Counted from the first letter of the stretch, positions 35,324-50,846 are shown. The stretch is DNA of 64,000 bases from Amorphochlora amoebiformis (GCA_054601695.1 BAAHQB010000006.1:806001-870000), one strand, 5' to 3'. Numbers and translations: made by a program. The notes: a model not told the origin generated them from the letters alone.

Positions 35324-35364
<41 letters not shown>

Positions 35365-35590
35365 GATAGAAATTTTGTATACATGTGTACATATTGAGTG
35401 ATTAAACCTGAAGAAAAAGAGTCCCACGCACTATCCAGGACGCTCTGTGCAAATAAATCTCATATTCTTCTGTGCACACATATCAAACTTATACATATAC
35501 ATATGTATAATATATATAGTTCTATACATATATATAAATGTTACCTTTATAAGTATATGAATATTATATATATATATTTATACACACACA

Positions 35591-35650
<60 letters not shown>

Positions 35651-35702
35651 ATATATGTATGTATGCATATATATACATAGATAAATTATACCATGTATAC
35701 AT

Positions 35703-35783
<81 letters not shown>

Positions 35784-35808
35784 TATATATATGATATATG
35801 ATGTTTAC

Positions 35809-35844
<36 letters not shown>

Positions 35845-35985
35845 CATGTATTTACTTTAGAATGGCCGTCGAGAAAGATGAAGGTGACGGGCTGCATTAA
35901 CACGTTCTCCTTCGATCCCACAACGTAAAGATTATACCTGTATATATATATATATATATATATATGTATTTACCTATGTATATTT

Positions 35986-36077
<92 letters not shown>

Positions 36078-36151
36078 GTGTAGAGATATGCGCGCATATA
36101 TGTATACTATACATGTGCATATAAACATACATATATACATATATACATAAG

Positions 36152-36216
<65 letters not shown>

Positions 36217-36522
36217 TATTAATGCACGTACAAAATATATTAATACACTTATACACATACGAATACATGCATATATACCCATCATATGTTTATATTTATG
36301 TAAATTTACACATGAACATATGAAGAAAATTTAAGTTCCTGGCCTTGCCTATATGAGTTATAAATATGTATACATATATATACATATATATATATATATA
36401 TAGATATATATATATCAATATATATATATATATATTATATATGTATATATATATATATATGTACACACATATATATATATTTTGTATGTGTATATATATG
36501 TACATATATGTATACACACATA

Positions 36523-36565
<43 letters not shown>

Positions 36566-36660
36566 CATAAATATATACATAAATATATATATTTAAATAT
36601 ATATATACATATATATATCTATTTATTTATATGGATATATATATATATATGTATATATTT

Positions 36661-36694
<34 letters not shown>

Positions 36695-37335
36695 GTACGT
36701 GTATATGTATATATTTACATGTGTGTATGTATATATATATATATATATATATAATGTATGAATGTATGTATCCTTGGTATAGGTTACATATGACGTATAC
36801 CAATCAGTCATCTGATGGAAGAGATTCGCGTATTCGTACCGCGTAAACATGATGCTTACGCCTTCAACAACCTAAATTATGTTATATTATAGTTATAATT
36901 ATATATATATATATATATCCGTATGTATATGCAGTATATGAATATACATATGCATATTATACATACATACATATATATATATATATATTACATATATATA
37001 TATATATATATATATATGTATAATATATATATATATATATGTATATGTATGTAAAAAATATATATTTTTTCCGTATGTATATGCATATATAAATTTACAT
37101 AAACATATTATGCATACATATATATTATACATATATATTATATATGATACCCCTACAGAGCCGGGCATGCAGGTTTGGTCCTCAGGCTGATATGTGAGTG
37201 CCTGGGGTTAGGAAGGAAGGTTGGATTACTTTGTTGCGGTTGGGTATGGGTTGAAGAAATAATCACACTTGATGGTTTTGTGTAAATGTTTATAGCATCT
37301 ATAAGTGGGATGGTATGTAGGTATATATATTTATT

Positions 37336-37379
<44 letters not shown>

Positions 37380-37441
37380 ATGTATAATGTATGAATGTAC
37401 GTAAATGCATTTACATATATGTACATATATATATATATATA

Positions 37442-37472
<31 letters not shown>

Positions 37473-37785
37473 CATATATATGTATATATATTATATGTAT
37501 GCTATGTATGATGATGTATAACATGGGATAAAACACATGGATACACGCATGGATACTTTTGGAATGAACTATAAAATACATGTCTTAACTGATAATATAA
37601 GAGTGAATGTACGTGTATACACCTGCATGACGAGCTTGTGGTGGTGAAGATAATACTGGATTAGAATAGGCATTATGCATATATGCACTTCGAAACATGT
37701 CATATCTATATATTAATGTATGTATGTATATATATTGTATGTACATGTATATATGAATGTATATAAATTTAAATATATATATGTG

Positions 37786-37824
<39 letters not shown>

Positions 37825-37846
37825 GCATATATGTGTATATACAAAT

Positions 37847-37889
<43 letters not shown>

Positions 37890-37992
37890 CATACATATAT
37901 ACATGCATATATGTGTATATACAAGTATACATACATACATATATATATATATATATGTATGTATGTATATATATATATATATATGTATGAAT

Positions 37993-38026
<34 letters not shown>

Positions 38027-38263
38027 ATGTAAGATATGTATTCAAATGTATATTTATATTTAGTTTATGTATGTATGTATATATCTATATATATATATAT
38101 ATATATATGCATATGTAATGTAAGATATGTATTCAAATGTGTATTAATATTAAGTTATGTGCAATATACAACACATTTTTTACACACATATACACATACT
38201 ACATACACACATTTATCCACACAAATTTATATAAATATATATCAAAAATATGCATATATATAA

Positions 38264-38306
<43 letters not shown>

Positions 38307-38386
38307 ATATATATATATATATATTATTGTTAAATATATATATATATATAATATATATGCAAACATATTTATATAATATATATATA

Positions 38387-38444
<58 letters not shown>

Positions 38445-38764
38445 ATATATGTCTGTATGTATGCATAACATTATACTCATACACTAACATAATACACACA
38501 TTCGGCTATATACATCCTATCCAAACCCCTTCTTAACCCTACCCAACCCGAACCTGCGTGGAGAGCTTGTATGAGGCAGCATCTCTGTCTTCTTTACATG
38601 ACTGGCAAGAACAATGCGGGTAAGGATTACGGTTAGGATGTGAGGTTGTTGAGCTTTTTTTAAGGATTCGGGCCCGGAATAGGTCAGAGTAAGGGGTTGG
38701 GGTTGGGATTTGATATTTAGACAAATGCAGTTAGGAAAATGGGAAGTATGATATATATATGTAG

Positions 38765-38806
<42 letters not shown>

Positions 38807-39259
38807 TTACGTATGTATACATATTACATATGTATACATGCACATACAATTAGATATATATATATATATATATATTTACATATATAGATATAAATTAGAA
38901 AATGTATCAATACATATTACATATCTACATAAATCTACATTTATACATATATACACATATATGTATGTGATATAAATATATATATATATATATTATATAT
39001 ATATATATGTATATGTATATGAATATGTATATGTTATATCATTCGATGACTAGTTGAAAGGCGCCCGTGCTATACGCAGGAAACTCTCTAGACTCGGCTC
39101 TGAAAGAACATATATGTACATATGTATGTAGATATATATGTGTATATATATATTTATTTACCTACATATACCTACATAAATTTACATTTATTATTTGCAT
39201 ATACATCATTTATAAATAATACAATTACAAGTATACATGTACACACACACACGCATGCA

Positions 39260-39298
<39 letters not shown>

Positions 39299-39406
39299 GT
39301 ATATATATGCATATATCTATATGTATATATATATATATTTACGAATATATATATATATATATGTTTTATTATTCGTTTATGACAACACATACACAAAAAT
39401 ATATAT

Positions 39407-39467
<61 letters not shown>

Positions 39468-39522
39468 AATATTATACATATATACATATATATATGTATA
39501 TATCTATGTACATACATATATA

Positions 39523-39553
<31 letters not shown>

Positions 39554-39596
39554 AATATATATGTATATATATATATATGTATGAATGAATATATAT

Positions 39597-39640
<44 letters not shown>

Positions 39641-39754
39641 GTATGAATAAACGTTCATATGTGTGTGTAAATATATAATGTGTCCATATACATATATATA
39701 TATATATATATGTATTTGTATTTATATATATATATATACATATATATATTTATA

Positions 39755-39801
<47 letters not shown>

Positions 39802-40048
39802 ATATATATATTAATACTTACTATGTACAAAACGCATATGTATACCTTCCCATGACTTGCTTGATTTCCTCCCCGCCCTCTGCAACGTTGATTTTTCTCT
39901 TGTCGATCGAGAGATATCTGGAGTTATATATTATGTATATTGTAAATCACCATCTATGTATATGTATATATATATATATATATGTAAATTGTAAATTACA
40001 ATATAATATATGTAATATACATATATAGATATATATAAACATAGAAAT

Positions 40049-40082
<34 letters not shown>

Positions 40083-40108
40083 GTATGTATATATATATAT
40101 ATTTTTAC

Positions 40109-40140
<32 letters not shown>

Positions 40141-41092
40141 TACATATATATATTTATACATATATATTTATATGTACATAGTAGAGATGTATTATTCTCT
40201 TCATTGTTCGACGCATGTGGATTTCGGTGAGAACATAATAAAATACGAATATATCTCTAGACCCGTGTTTCTACCTAGGAATCTCTTAGCAAAATGAATG
40301 CATATACATATATATATATACATAAATACATATATATATATATATATATATTCATATATATATATATATATTCATATATATATATATAATCATGTATATA
40401 TATATATATCATGTATGTATATGTGTATTTACATGTATTTGTAATATTACATATATATATATATATATATATATAGATGTGTATTAATTACATTTTATAT
40501 ATTATATATATACATATATATATATATATATTATATACATAACTCTGTATACACTTGTAAATATACGTATGTTCACAAAAGTACATGTATATATATATAT
40601 ATATTACAGATATAATGTATGTATATATATATACATACATTCATTTATATATATAATATATATATATACACGTATATGTATCTACATATGTCATTTCACA
40701 TGTATTTACATGATATATATATATATATATATATGTATGTATATATTTATATATAGTGAAAATTCTCTGTGTAAAAGTGTGATGATACTTGAATCTACAG
40801 TAGGTGCCCTGTGTGGCTTCGTTATGCATGCAGTACCCATTTGACTGCTTGTCTTTCGCATTCTTCGTGCATATGTTCCTTTTAGGTAATTATACTTATG
40901 ACGAAATATTACACATAGTTGTATATATATATCTATTTTATATCTCTCTCTCTCTTTCTCCAAACATATCTTTATCTTCTCATTCTTCGCGCATATGTTC
41001 CCTGCATGTAATTTGGTACATGGCTAAGAAATATATATTTATAAACACATATAGCTATATATGCTTGTATATGTACATATATGCATATATTT

Positions 41093-41167
<75 letters not shown>

Positions 41168-41218
41168 AAAATTACATCCAGATGAATTTCTATCTATCTA
41201 TCTATCTATCCATCCATC

Positions 41219-41273
<55 letters not shown>

Positions 41274-41476
41274 ATTATGTGTGCATATACACATACTTGT
41301 ACATACATCACCTTTCATAATATGTATGTGATATTTACACATACACACACGCTTATAGATATACATATACATGTACACATATGCGTGTACATATATGCGT
41401 ACATATACAAGCCTTATTTAACATATTAAGCATATGTAATTATACACACGCATACACACAATATATACACACACAC

Positions 41477-41524
<48 letters not shown>

Positions 41525-42116
41525 CATGTTGACATTTATTTAGAAACAATTCGAAACGTGAACATATCCATATCCATACCACTTCCTCTTGAAACCTTCC
41601 GGCCCCATCGCTAATCTACATGCATCAACGGCTGAACAAGCACCAATTAGTCTTTGCTTTCCATAGATTCAAGGACTTTACCGTTCATTTTGGATAGGAA
41701 GTTGTTAACCGAAGGAGCTCCTAACACATTAATACAGAAATTGGTTATGACAAGGTTTATAAGCTTTATAGTAGACTTCGTAGTGAGATCTGGATGAGAT
41801 TAGATTGGTGAGAGCTCTTCAGATTCGTGGCAAAATCGGATGGTTCAGAAGATGTCAGAGCTACCTCTTGAGGGAGTACGAGAGGCTGGCTTAGGTTTGT
41901 TTTTCGGTTGGTTCCAGTTTATAGCTGTGAGGTTTAATGTGAAATATGTTTAGATGTAAAGAAACATTCTTAGATGTATTACATACATGATGATGATAAT
42001 ATATGTGTGTATAGAAATACTAAATTTTCATTTTTTCACACGTAGATATACATGTATATATATATATATATATAATATATACATATTATATATATATAGA
42101 TATAATATATAAATAT

Positions 42117-42149
<33 letters not shown>

Positions 42150-42380
42150 GCATATATATTCAAGTATATGTATTTGTATGTATATATATAAATATATATA
42201 TATACGTATAAATATTATATTTATATACATGTGCACATTCAGTAACATGTGGAAGTACATGTATGTGCATATATGTACAATATGTGTATGTATGTGTACA
42301 TGTATATGTGTATATATATATACATATGCATATACTTATGACTTATGAATATGTTATATATATATATATGTGTATGTATA

Positions 42381-42421
<41 letters not shown>

Positions 42422-43100
42422 TTGTATATATATGTATATTATATATATGTATATATGTGTGTGTGTATATATATGTACATATATAATATTATATATATAT
42501 ATATGTATATATATATAGTATATATATATATAATATGTAAATACATACACACATGCATCAACCGAATCATCTAGGAATATAATGCATACGCTGGACATAT
42601 TCGTACATATCATGTGGCCCATATGTGTATATTCTGTGAGGTAGAAGTTGAGATTACGGTTTTCCGGGCACGTGACAGCGGATTGCTTCTCTTTGCGAAC
42701 CCTGTGGAGGCAGGTTAATGTTTATTTTTTTGGATACATATACACTACATATTTTCAATACACAAATCTGCTTGCATGTTTCATATTGTGTATTCTATTA
42801 GCGAAATGTATTACATTACATTATATTATATTATATTATAAATATATATATATATATATTATATGTATAGATATATATGTATATATAACATATGTATGAT
42901 GTGTATTTTTTAAACATATATATATATATATATATATATACGTATAAATGTATCTATACATATATATATATACATATATATATATCTTTATATATACATA
43001 TATTTATGCATTTTATTTACATATATATATATATATATATTATATTTCAATATATACATACCTATAAATATATATATATATATATATGTATATATTATAT

Positions 43101-43153
<53 letters not shown>

Positions 43154-43230
43154 ATTTATATATGTATAATATATATATATATATATATATAGAAGTATAT
43201 ATTATATGTATACATACATATACATATATG

Positions 43231-43266
<36 letters not shown>

Positions 43267-43313
43267 TGTGAATGTAAATGTACTCGTGTATGTGTATTAT
43301 GTACCAAAAGTTC

Positions 43314-43352
<39 letters not shown>

Positions 43353-43495
43353 TATGTAAATGTACGCGTGTATGTTATATTATGTACCAAAAGGTCATGT
43401 ACAAATATGTATACATCCATAAGTATACAAACATCCGTACAAACTATATATATATATATATATATATACATATATTTCTAATATAAACATCTATA

Positions 43496-43546
<51 letters not shown>

Positions 43547-43638
43547 TTGTAAATCTACATAACATGTGTTAAAAACATTTTAAATAACATACATTTCCAT
43601 ATCATATATATATATATATAAATAAATAAATAAATATG

Positions 43639-43677
<39 letters not shown>

Positions 43678-43694
43678 GATATATAATACATATA

Positions 43695-43742
<48 letters not shown>

Positions 43743-43936
43743 AATTAGATATATATACATATATATATATATATACATACATATGTATGTATGTATGTAT
43801 GTATATCCAATATAATTATATACAAATGAGAATAGGTAGAATGTAAAAAACATATATATATATTTATATATATATATATATATATAACGTATATACTCTA
43901 TATATATATATATATTTATATACATATGCACAATAC

Positions 43937-43968
<32 letters not shown>

Positions 43969-44008
43969 ACATATACATATAAAAATATACATCTTTATAT
44001 TACATATA

Positions 44009-44040
<32 letters not shown>

Positions 44041-44042
44041 AA

Positions 44043-44081
<39 letters not shown>

Positions 44082-44101
44082 AATATGTAATACTGTATAT
44101 A

Positions 44102-44146
<45 letters not shown>

Positions 44147-44237
44147 ACGTATGTATGTATACGTACATGTGTGTGTTGTATATATGTACATATATATGTA
44201 TACACATATACATATACCTAGTTATTTACAAATAACT

Positions 44238-44273
<36 letters not shown>

Positions 44274-44968
44274 TATTTTATATATGCAAATATTCGTGTA
44301 ACATATGTGACTATGCACGATGCTTTCTGTAAAATCATATTTATTATCACACCAGCTGGCAGGCTCGCAAGCATTTCCAGAAGCAAACTTGCTTTTTGCA
44401 GGGACGCAGTCTTGATATCCAAACTCCTGTGCACATATATCCGTTGTACACATACATTCGTACAGATGTCATCCCTCAAAAGAAATCTCTCCTAATCCCC
44501 CCGCCACATCTCCCCTTCCCCCCTTCAGACGAAAAATGAAAGAAAAGAGTTCCTAACCTCGTCCGTCCTTCCATCCTTAAAATCGCAACACTTCTCTGAC
44601 TGGACTTTGATCTGATGACAACCCCGCATCCCTAACAGAATCTTCCTGTCTCCTTTCCCCACCCCCGGGGCAGTGCTCTGCGTTCTTCCTAAGTTACCTG
44701 CTGGTCTATGTTTTTGTGCTAGTGCGGGTATGCTAGGGAGTATATGGGAGACGGGTGGATTATCTTGGGAGATAGGCGGATTTTGGCCTATCTTCTTAGG
44801 CATAGGAAAGTCGGTAGGGTTAGGGGTGATCTGAGGGAGCGGAAGACGATCATGAAGGGAGGCCAAAATCATGCCCATGGTAAGAATATAAGCTGATAGG
44901 ATAATCCCTAGAATCTCCGCGCCTCGTGTGCCTATCCGTGTTCGCTTCGATGACGTCGGGCTAGCCAT
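27971..44968 (-). CDS. GT61 glycosyltransferase, beta-1,2-xylosyltransferase-like
   Basis: About 25 exons, transcript order: 44968-44558, 44426-44353, 42701-42658, 41924-41865, 41720-41682, 40852-40789, 39917-39846, 39099-39051, 38601-38554, 37655-37623, 37186-37157 (or 37151), 36871-36801, 35937-35856, 35444-35408, 35018-34943, 34484-34437, 34361-34322, 33891-33855, 32924-32862, 31995-31961, 31209-31132, 30269-30234, 29615-29533, 28705-28641, 28047-27971. They give 583 or 585 residues. The N-terminus is a short basic cytosolic part, one signal-anchor helix at about 18-38 ([20 protein letters not shown]) and a Pro-rich stem, typical of a Golgi type II enzyme. Family landmarks, in an order matching plant N-glycan beta-1,2-xylosyltransferase: [26 protein letters not shown] (319-332), [15 protein letters not shown] (451-457), [15 protein letters not shown] (510-515), [10 protein letters not shown]. 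It probably adds xylose, or a related sugar, to N-glycans. Intron 32861-31996 appears to start with GC. Confidence 0.88.
29396..29470. repeat. Uninterrupted (TA)n tract
   Basis: About 70 bp of pure TA in the GT61 intron between exons 29615-29533 and 28705-28641. Similar pure runs occur at about 1396-1446, 1989-2038, 4164-4229, 24036-24093, 35997-36073, 41099-41162, 46081-46140 and 57407-57467. Confidence 0.93.
30150..30230. repeat. Degenerate telomere-like GGTTANGGTAAC repeat
   Basis: Short tandem units of ggttatggtaacgg and gttacggttacg, probably a diverged TTAGGG-family sequence. They lie beside the 36-nt GT61 exon 30269-30234. Confidence 0.55.
34485..34942. other. GT61 intron with TTAGGG-like repeats and purine-rich DNA
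   Basis: Intron between exons 35018-34943 and 34484-34437. Near 34495-34600 it carries ggttagggttagggttaggg and degenerate units. At 34820-34935 it carries a GA-rich stretch (gagagagg type). It has little (TA)n, unlike its neighbours. Confidence 0.7.
37800..38165. repeat. Two local direct duplications in a GT61 intron
   Basis: A unit of about 50 bp containing catgcatatatgtgtatata occurs at about 37821 and again at about 37901. A second unit beginning gtaatgtaagatatgtattc occurs at about 38025 and 38115. Both are non-coding and flanked by (TA)n, and look like recent tandem duplications. Confidence 0.75.
42702..44352. repeat. 1.65-kb GT61 intron of (TA)n with an internal duplication
   Basis: The largest gap between neighbouring GT61 exons. 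It is (TA)n with TG/CA interruptions. A unit of about 45 bp around ttatgtaccaaaagttcatg (43270-43316) recurs with small changes at about 43357-43402. No exon is supported inside. Confidence 0.8.
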
Positions 44969-45097
44969 TCTTCCAGGAGAGCATGGGTTGGGTGGTTTAT
45001 GGATCCCGGGGAATACGGATGATCCCGGGTATTACCGTTAATTTCTTTAATATTTCGGTTCAATTTATCAACATCCCAACCGACAAAGACGTGAGGC
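44969..45097. promoter_or_regulatory. Short shared promoter between the GT61 and MUS81-like genes
   Basis: 129 bp between divergent ATG codons, without (TA)n. It has the same arrangement as the gap between TOP2 and the METTL21-like gene. No TATA box is obvious. A long frame on the - strand (45243-44932) runs through it but lacks an ATG. I read that as chance in a GC-richer stretch. Confidence 0.5.
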
Positions 45098-45921
45098 ATG
45101 CGAGCTAGAAGAGCGTCAAATGCGGTCGCTGCTAGCGGCAGAGCCCGGAAAAGTGGGCGAAGTAGGGTGCAAAAGGAGGCTAAAAACAACGATATAGTCA
45201 GGGGCTTGCAGGCCAGATTGTTTTTGGCGAGGAGGGATGGCAAGTAAGATAAGATTTTGTTTGGTTAAGGTGTAAAAATTTAGTTTTGGATGATAACGTT
45301 GTGTCTGGTGTAGTTTCGAACGTCTTATAAGTGTTTAATGTGTTGGAAGGAGTATACATAGGAGGGAGCTGTTTTCGTACATGAAAATCTAGAAAAATAG
45401 CCAATAAGCGGACCTACATGAATGCTTCATATTCCTAGGCGGACTCAATACCAGATCCAGAAAGCCTTGGACGTCATACAAGGGGTACAATATGTGATAT
45501 CATGCGATCACTTTCGTTCACGTTCCTTCCCTTGTCCCCTCACTCTACCTCGCTTCCTAATTCCTCATCTTGAGATAAATGAGTGTGGAGAAATGGCAGC
45601 GAGAGAGATATCCTCTTTCTTTGGATTTAAAACTAATTTCGCACCTATTTTCTCTGGTTTTAATCGCGGGATTGGTTCAGGTTCAAAAGAATATATATTC
45701 TGAGAGGAGCGGTCGAATCGTGAATATGCCCGCCCGCGGTAAACCCGATCCTTTGTCTTCACTCTCCTTATCCTCTCAACTCTCCCTCATCCTTATTATT
45801 CACTTAACCCTCTCCTCCCTCCACCAATTTCTCCGTCTCTAAGCCCTCTCCCCTCTTGTGTCGCTCCGCCAAATACATACAAAATTACACATTACATTAT
45901 GTAATATTAAATACATAAATT

Positions 45922-45966
<45 letters not shown>

Positions 45967-46040
45967 CATATACACATATGTATGTATGAATATATATACA
46001 TATGTACATATATATATATGTTATCTATATAAGTATGTAC

Positions 46041-46072
<32 letters not shown>

Positions 46073-46079
46073 TTATCTA

Positions 46080-46144
<65 letters not shown>

Positions 46145-46157
46145 GTAATATATATGC

Positions 46158-46198
<41 letters not shown>

Positions 46199-46230
46199 TA
46201 TATAGTTCTGCATTTTTATAGTACATCTAT

Positions 46231-46277
<47 letters not shown>

Positions 46278-47006
46278 AATATAATATAAGTATATATACA
46301 TATATAAACATAATATAAGTATATATATATATATATATATGCATGTATATATTATGTATATGTTTTTGTGTATGCACGTGTGCACAAAGATTTATTTATC
46401 ATCCAACTGACCCATGTAACTAAAAGACCTATTGGCCACTCGATATACTAATACTCACTCAAATTAGGCCTGGGAAAGCGAATTCGGTTTACGATCGAGC
46501 AGATAGTGCGGGGGGAAATTTCGGTGAGATATATTCCTTCCTCTCCCTGTAAATATAAATGTACATAAATATTAGATATATACTCACACCCAGGTATATG
46601 TATCTATAAAACTACGCTTACACATCATACACCAACTCTAACCCGAACTCAAACCTGACTACCCAAACCCCCCTTCCCATTAGTTTCTCTTCTCTGCACA
46701 CTCTCAGGTAATCCCGAAGGACTACGACGTCACGGTGAATGGAGACCCTGCCAACGCACACCACGACCCAGGCATCAACGCTAACCTAAGCCTAACCCTA
46801 AGCGTAACCCTAAGCGTAACCCTAAGCATAACCCTTACCAACCTAACCCTAATCCCAACCCAGCGCAACCTCGTGTCACTACGGCGACAGGTGGAAGTGG
46901 GATTGGAGGTGGAGCTGGGATCGACATCAAAGGTGGAAGTGGAGGAAATATTGAGAATGACCCGTGAGTCTCATTTTTCCGAATGTGCGCACACACATGT
47001 GTTTAT

Positions 47007-47060
<54 letters not shown>

Positions 47061-47198
47061 ACATAATACATATATATGCATATATATATATATAATATAT
47101 ATATATATATGTACATATGTGTATATGTATGAATATATATGTGTATATATATATATATTTATATCTATCTATCTATATACATATATATATGTGTATAC

Positions 47199-47235
<37 letters not shown>

Positions 47236-47268
47236 TATACGACTATATATGTATCATGATACACGCAC

Positions 47269-47317
<49 letters not shown>

Positions 47318-47445
47318 GTTGTCAATATATATATATATATATATGTATATATCTTTTGGTATAAATGTATATATATATATATTGTCTATATATATATATA
47401 TAAGTATATATATATATATATGTGTGTGTGTATATATATATATAT

Positions 47446-47492
<47 letters not shown>

Positions 47493-47674
47493 CATAGATG
47501 CATTCATAAAGGCATGTTTTCATAGATATCTCCGCACCATCACGTTCCGGTCGGGTTCGTATGCAATCCTCATGGCTTTTCACGACACAAACAGCGAGAT
47601 GATGCGAAAGTCGAAGATCATTCAGGTGTGATTCTCAGCAAGTCTCACCCACATATACTGTGTACATATACAAT

Positions 47675-47752
<78 letters not shown>

Positions 47753-47966
47753 TATACATATAACATTTGTATAGCACGAAACGCTACGAGAGGATAAGAA
47801 AAAAGGAGAAATGGAGAACGACCACCGCGAATATTTGCAAGAAATAGAAGAGTGTTTTTCATGTTTAGGCTGCCCAAAAGTACTGCGACGAGGCCATGGA
47901 TACTGACTATCATGCAGGGAGATTATTTTCGGTATGCGCACAATACATGTTATATACATACATATA

Positions 47967-47999
<33 letters not shown>

Positions 48000-48065
48000 A
48001 TTGATATGAATTTATGTATTATGTAATATGTGTGTGTGTATTTATGTGTTGTGTGGTAACTAACA

Positions 48066-48126
<61 letters not shown>

Positions 48127-48206
48127 ATATATATATAAATATGTATATATATATATATAAATAGACATATACATATATATATATATATATTATACATATA
48201 TATAAG

Positions 48207-48262
<56 letters not shown>

Positions 48263-48360
48263 GTGTGTGTATAATACATGCATGTACTGTATGTATCAAA
48301 CCTTCAAACGTCTATAGGTGTAAACATATGAATTAAACATATATAGGTATATATATGTAA

Positions 48361-48419
<59 letters not shown>

Positions 48420-48445
48420 TACACGTATACATATTATACACACCC

Positions 48446-48476
<31 letters not shown>

Positions 48477-48609
48477 ATATTATACCCAGGGGTGGAGTAG
48501 CATAAGAACCCTCGAGAGACACCGTCTCATTATCCGACGGTAACTTAACTGTTAACCAACCTTAGAAATCCCAGTCCTAGCACAGAAGTTTAGTGCTTTA
48601 GTGCATGTA

Positions 48610-48643
<34 letters not shown>

Positions 48644-48886
48644 TTATGTATATAGAATATAAATATATAAATATGTAAATATGTGTGTGTTAAGTATATC
48701 GTTTTTTATATATAAATGCAGAAATATAACAAACTTATATGTATCAGTGACCGTCGTGATGCTAGGAGAAGCGTAGGGTAAGTAACGGGATCAAGCAGGG
48801 TATCATAGGTAGAGTTTGTTAAGGGTAGGCGAAATTTAGCGGAGAGCTTGATTAAGCTGTATGTATCTCTGTTAAATGCATATATA

Positions 48887-48943
<57 letters not shown>

Positions 48944-49015
48944 ATTGTCAGATGGAGAGGAGGGCCTTCAGATGAGTTTTACGTCACAGAAAGAGGTACA
49001 CTGCAGATAAAGCTC

Positions 49016-49054
<39 letters not shown>

Positions 49055-49605
49055 ATGTACATAATATTTATATCCATACATATGTATATGCATATATACA
49101 TGTGTGTGTGTTTGTGTACATTGTATACAAATAGATATGATATACCTGATAAAAACAAACGATTTCACCTATGATTCCGTAGGGAAGCGCTTCACAGCAG
49201 CAATGATCCATCGCTTCAACCCCTCAAGTAGTCACCCAAACCTATCCTAATATGGTCCCAAACTAACAGGACCCCAAACTAAATATAGCCTAACTGACCA
49301 GCCCCCAGAGGCCTTGCCGGACACATAGGTAACGGGAGGGATTATCCAATCTCCACCTAAAACCTAACCTGATCATAACCAGCCCCAGCTGCAGGGCATA
49401 GGATTCATACCTTAATTCCGTCTTCTCCTGTGTCCAGGTGAAGCGTTCTCCAGCCCTAAATCTTAAATTCTAATCTTAACCATCCTCAGGCCTGTCTCCA
49501 AATATGTTCCGACTTCTTCGACTACATTTAGGGTAGGATTGGCATTAAGGATATATATGGGCAATATATAAGCATACACATTAATATACACACATACATA
49601 TACAC

Positions 49606-49665
<60 letters not shown>

Positions 49666-50591
49666 TTTTATATATGTATATAAACCTATATAGATATATG
49701 TTAAAATTTGTATAATTATATACATATCATACATATATTATGCGTTTTATAATATATATATATATATATATATATAAATATATTGTATATTTATTTTGAT
49801 TGTATTCAGATATATGCATACATAAATATTAATACAAACATTTTAACGTTAGGAATTCGATATGTTGACTTCCTCGTCCTCTGGTACCTAAGAATATAAA
49901 ATAACGCTAACCCTATCCAAGATACCCAAATTGTAATCTTTACAAAGGTTCGAGATCGCTCCACGGGGCGCAGGTTCGTCAAAATCGTACTGCTCTTCTT
50001 GATAAGGTACAACATACGCGGATAATATAAATATATATGTATATATATATATACATATATATGTATATATATATATATATGTACACATTTATATATATAT
50101 ATATATATATGTATATAATATCATATGTGTATGTGCTATGATGTGTTTTATGTGGTATACATATATATGTATATATATATTGTATACATAATTTTTATAT
50201 CCATTCATATGATATTACTAAAACATACATCAATCTGCTGTAAAGGTTGTACGTGATGCAAGAGCAGCAGCAGCTACAGGAAAGAAAAAATCGAAAAAGA
50301 AGCGCAAGAGAGAAATCTCGGATTCTATCCAAGAGACCGCAGGTAAAATGTATGCATATGGGTGACTATATGTGCATGTCAATACATACATATAAATATG
50401 CATATATGAATGTACATGTATACATATATATATATATATATATATATAAATATATATATATATACGTATATATATATTTATACATATATGCATGTATTAA
50501 ATATAAAAAAGTGTACATCTATGTATGTATACATGTACATATATATATATATATATATTATATACGTATATTATATATATATATATATGTG

Positions 50592-50632
<41 letters not shown>

Positions 50633-50805
50633 ATGTGTAATATCTAGGCCCATCAAACTGGAATTGCCCAGTCTGCACCTTCGAGAATAATCCATATGTA
50701 TCACTCCCTCCTCCCCTCCTTTATCACCTCTCTCTCTCTCCTTCCACTTTCCCCCCCCTGTTATTTTCTCTCTCCTATGTTTGTATATGTTCATTATGCA
50801 TGTTC

Positions 50806-50846
<41 letters not shown>

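Noticed and set aside
36310-36348. Candidate GT61 exon encoding [13 protein letters not shown]
   Set aside because: It has splice-like ends, but the preceding exon joins directly to 35937 in phase (TDW/YNLYVV) using donor tg|gtatac, which matches the family. Including this segment breaks the alignment.
44932-45243. 103-codon frame on the - strand overlapping the GT61 start
   Set aside because: It begins with TTG, has no ATG, overlaps the MUS81 first exon on the other strand and shows no family features.
45579-45738. ATG at 45579 opening a frame with a possible signal anchor ([15 protein letters not shown])
   Set aside because: MUS81 is a nuclear enzyme and the upstream exons 45098-45243 and 45439-45484 enter this region in the other frame. 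The apparent membrane helix is probably chance, although the boundaries here remain uncertain.
48722-48766. Candidate MUS81 exon encoding [17 protein letters not shown]
   Set aside because: The flanking exons 48490-48539 and 48952-48995 join in phase without it, giving the expected winged-helix sequence. The candidate would insert a hydrophobic stretch into the domain.
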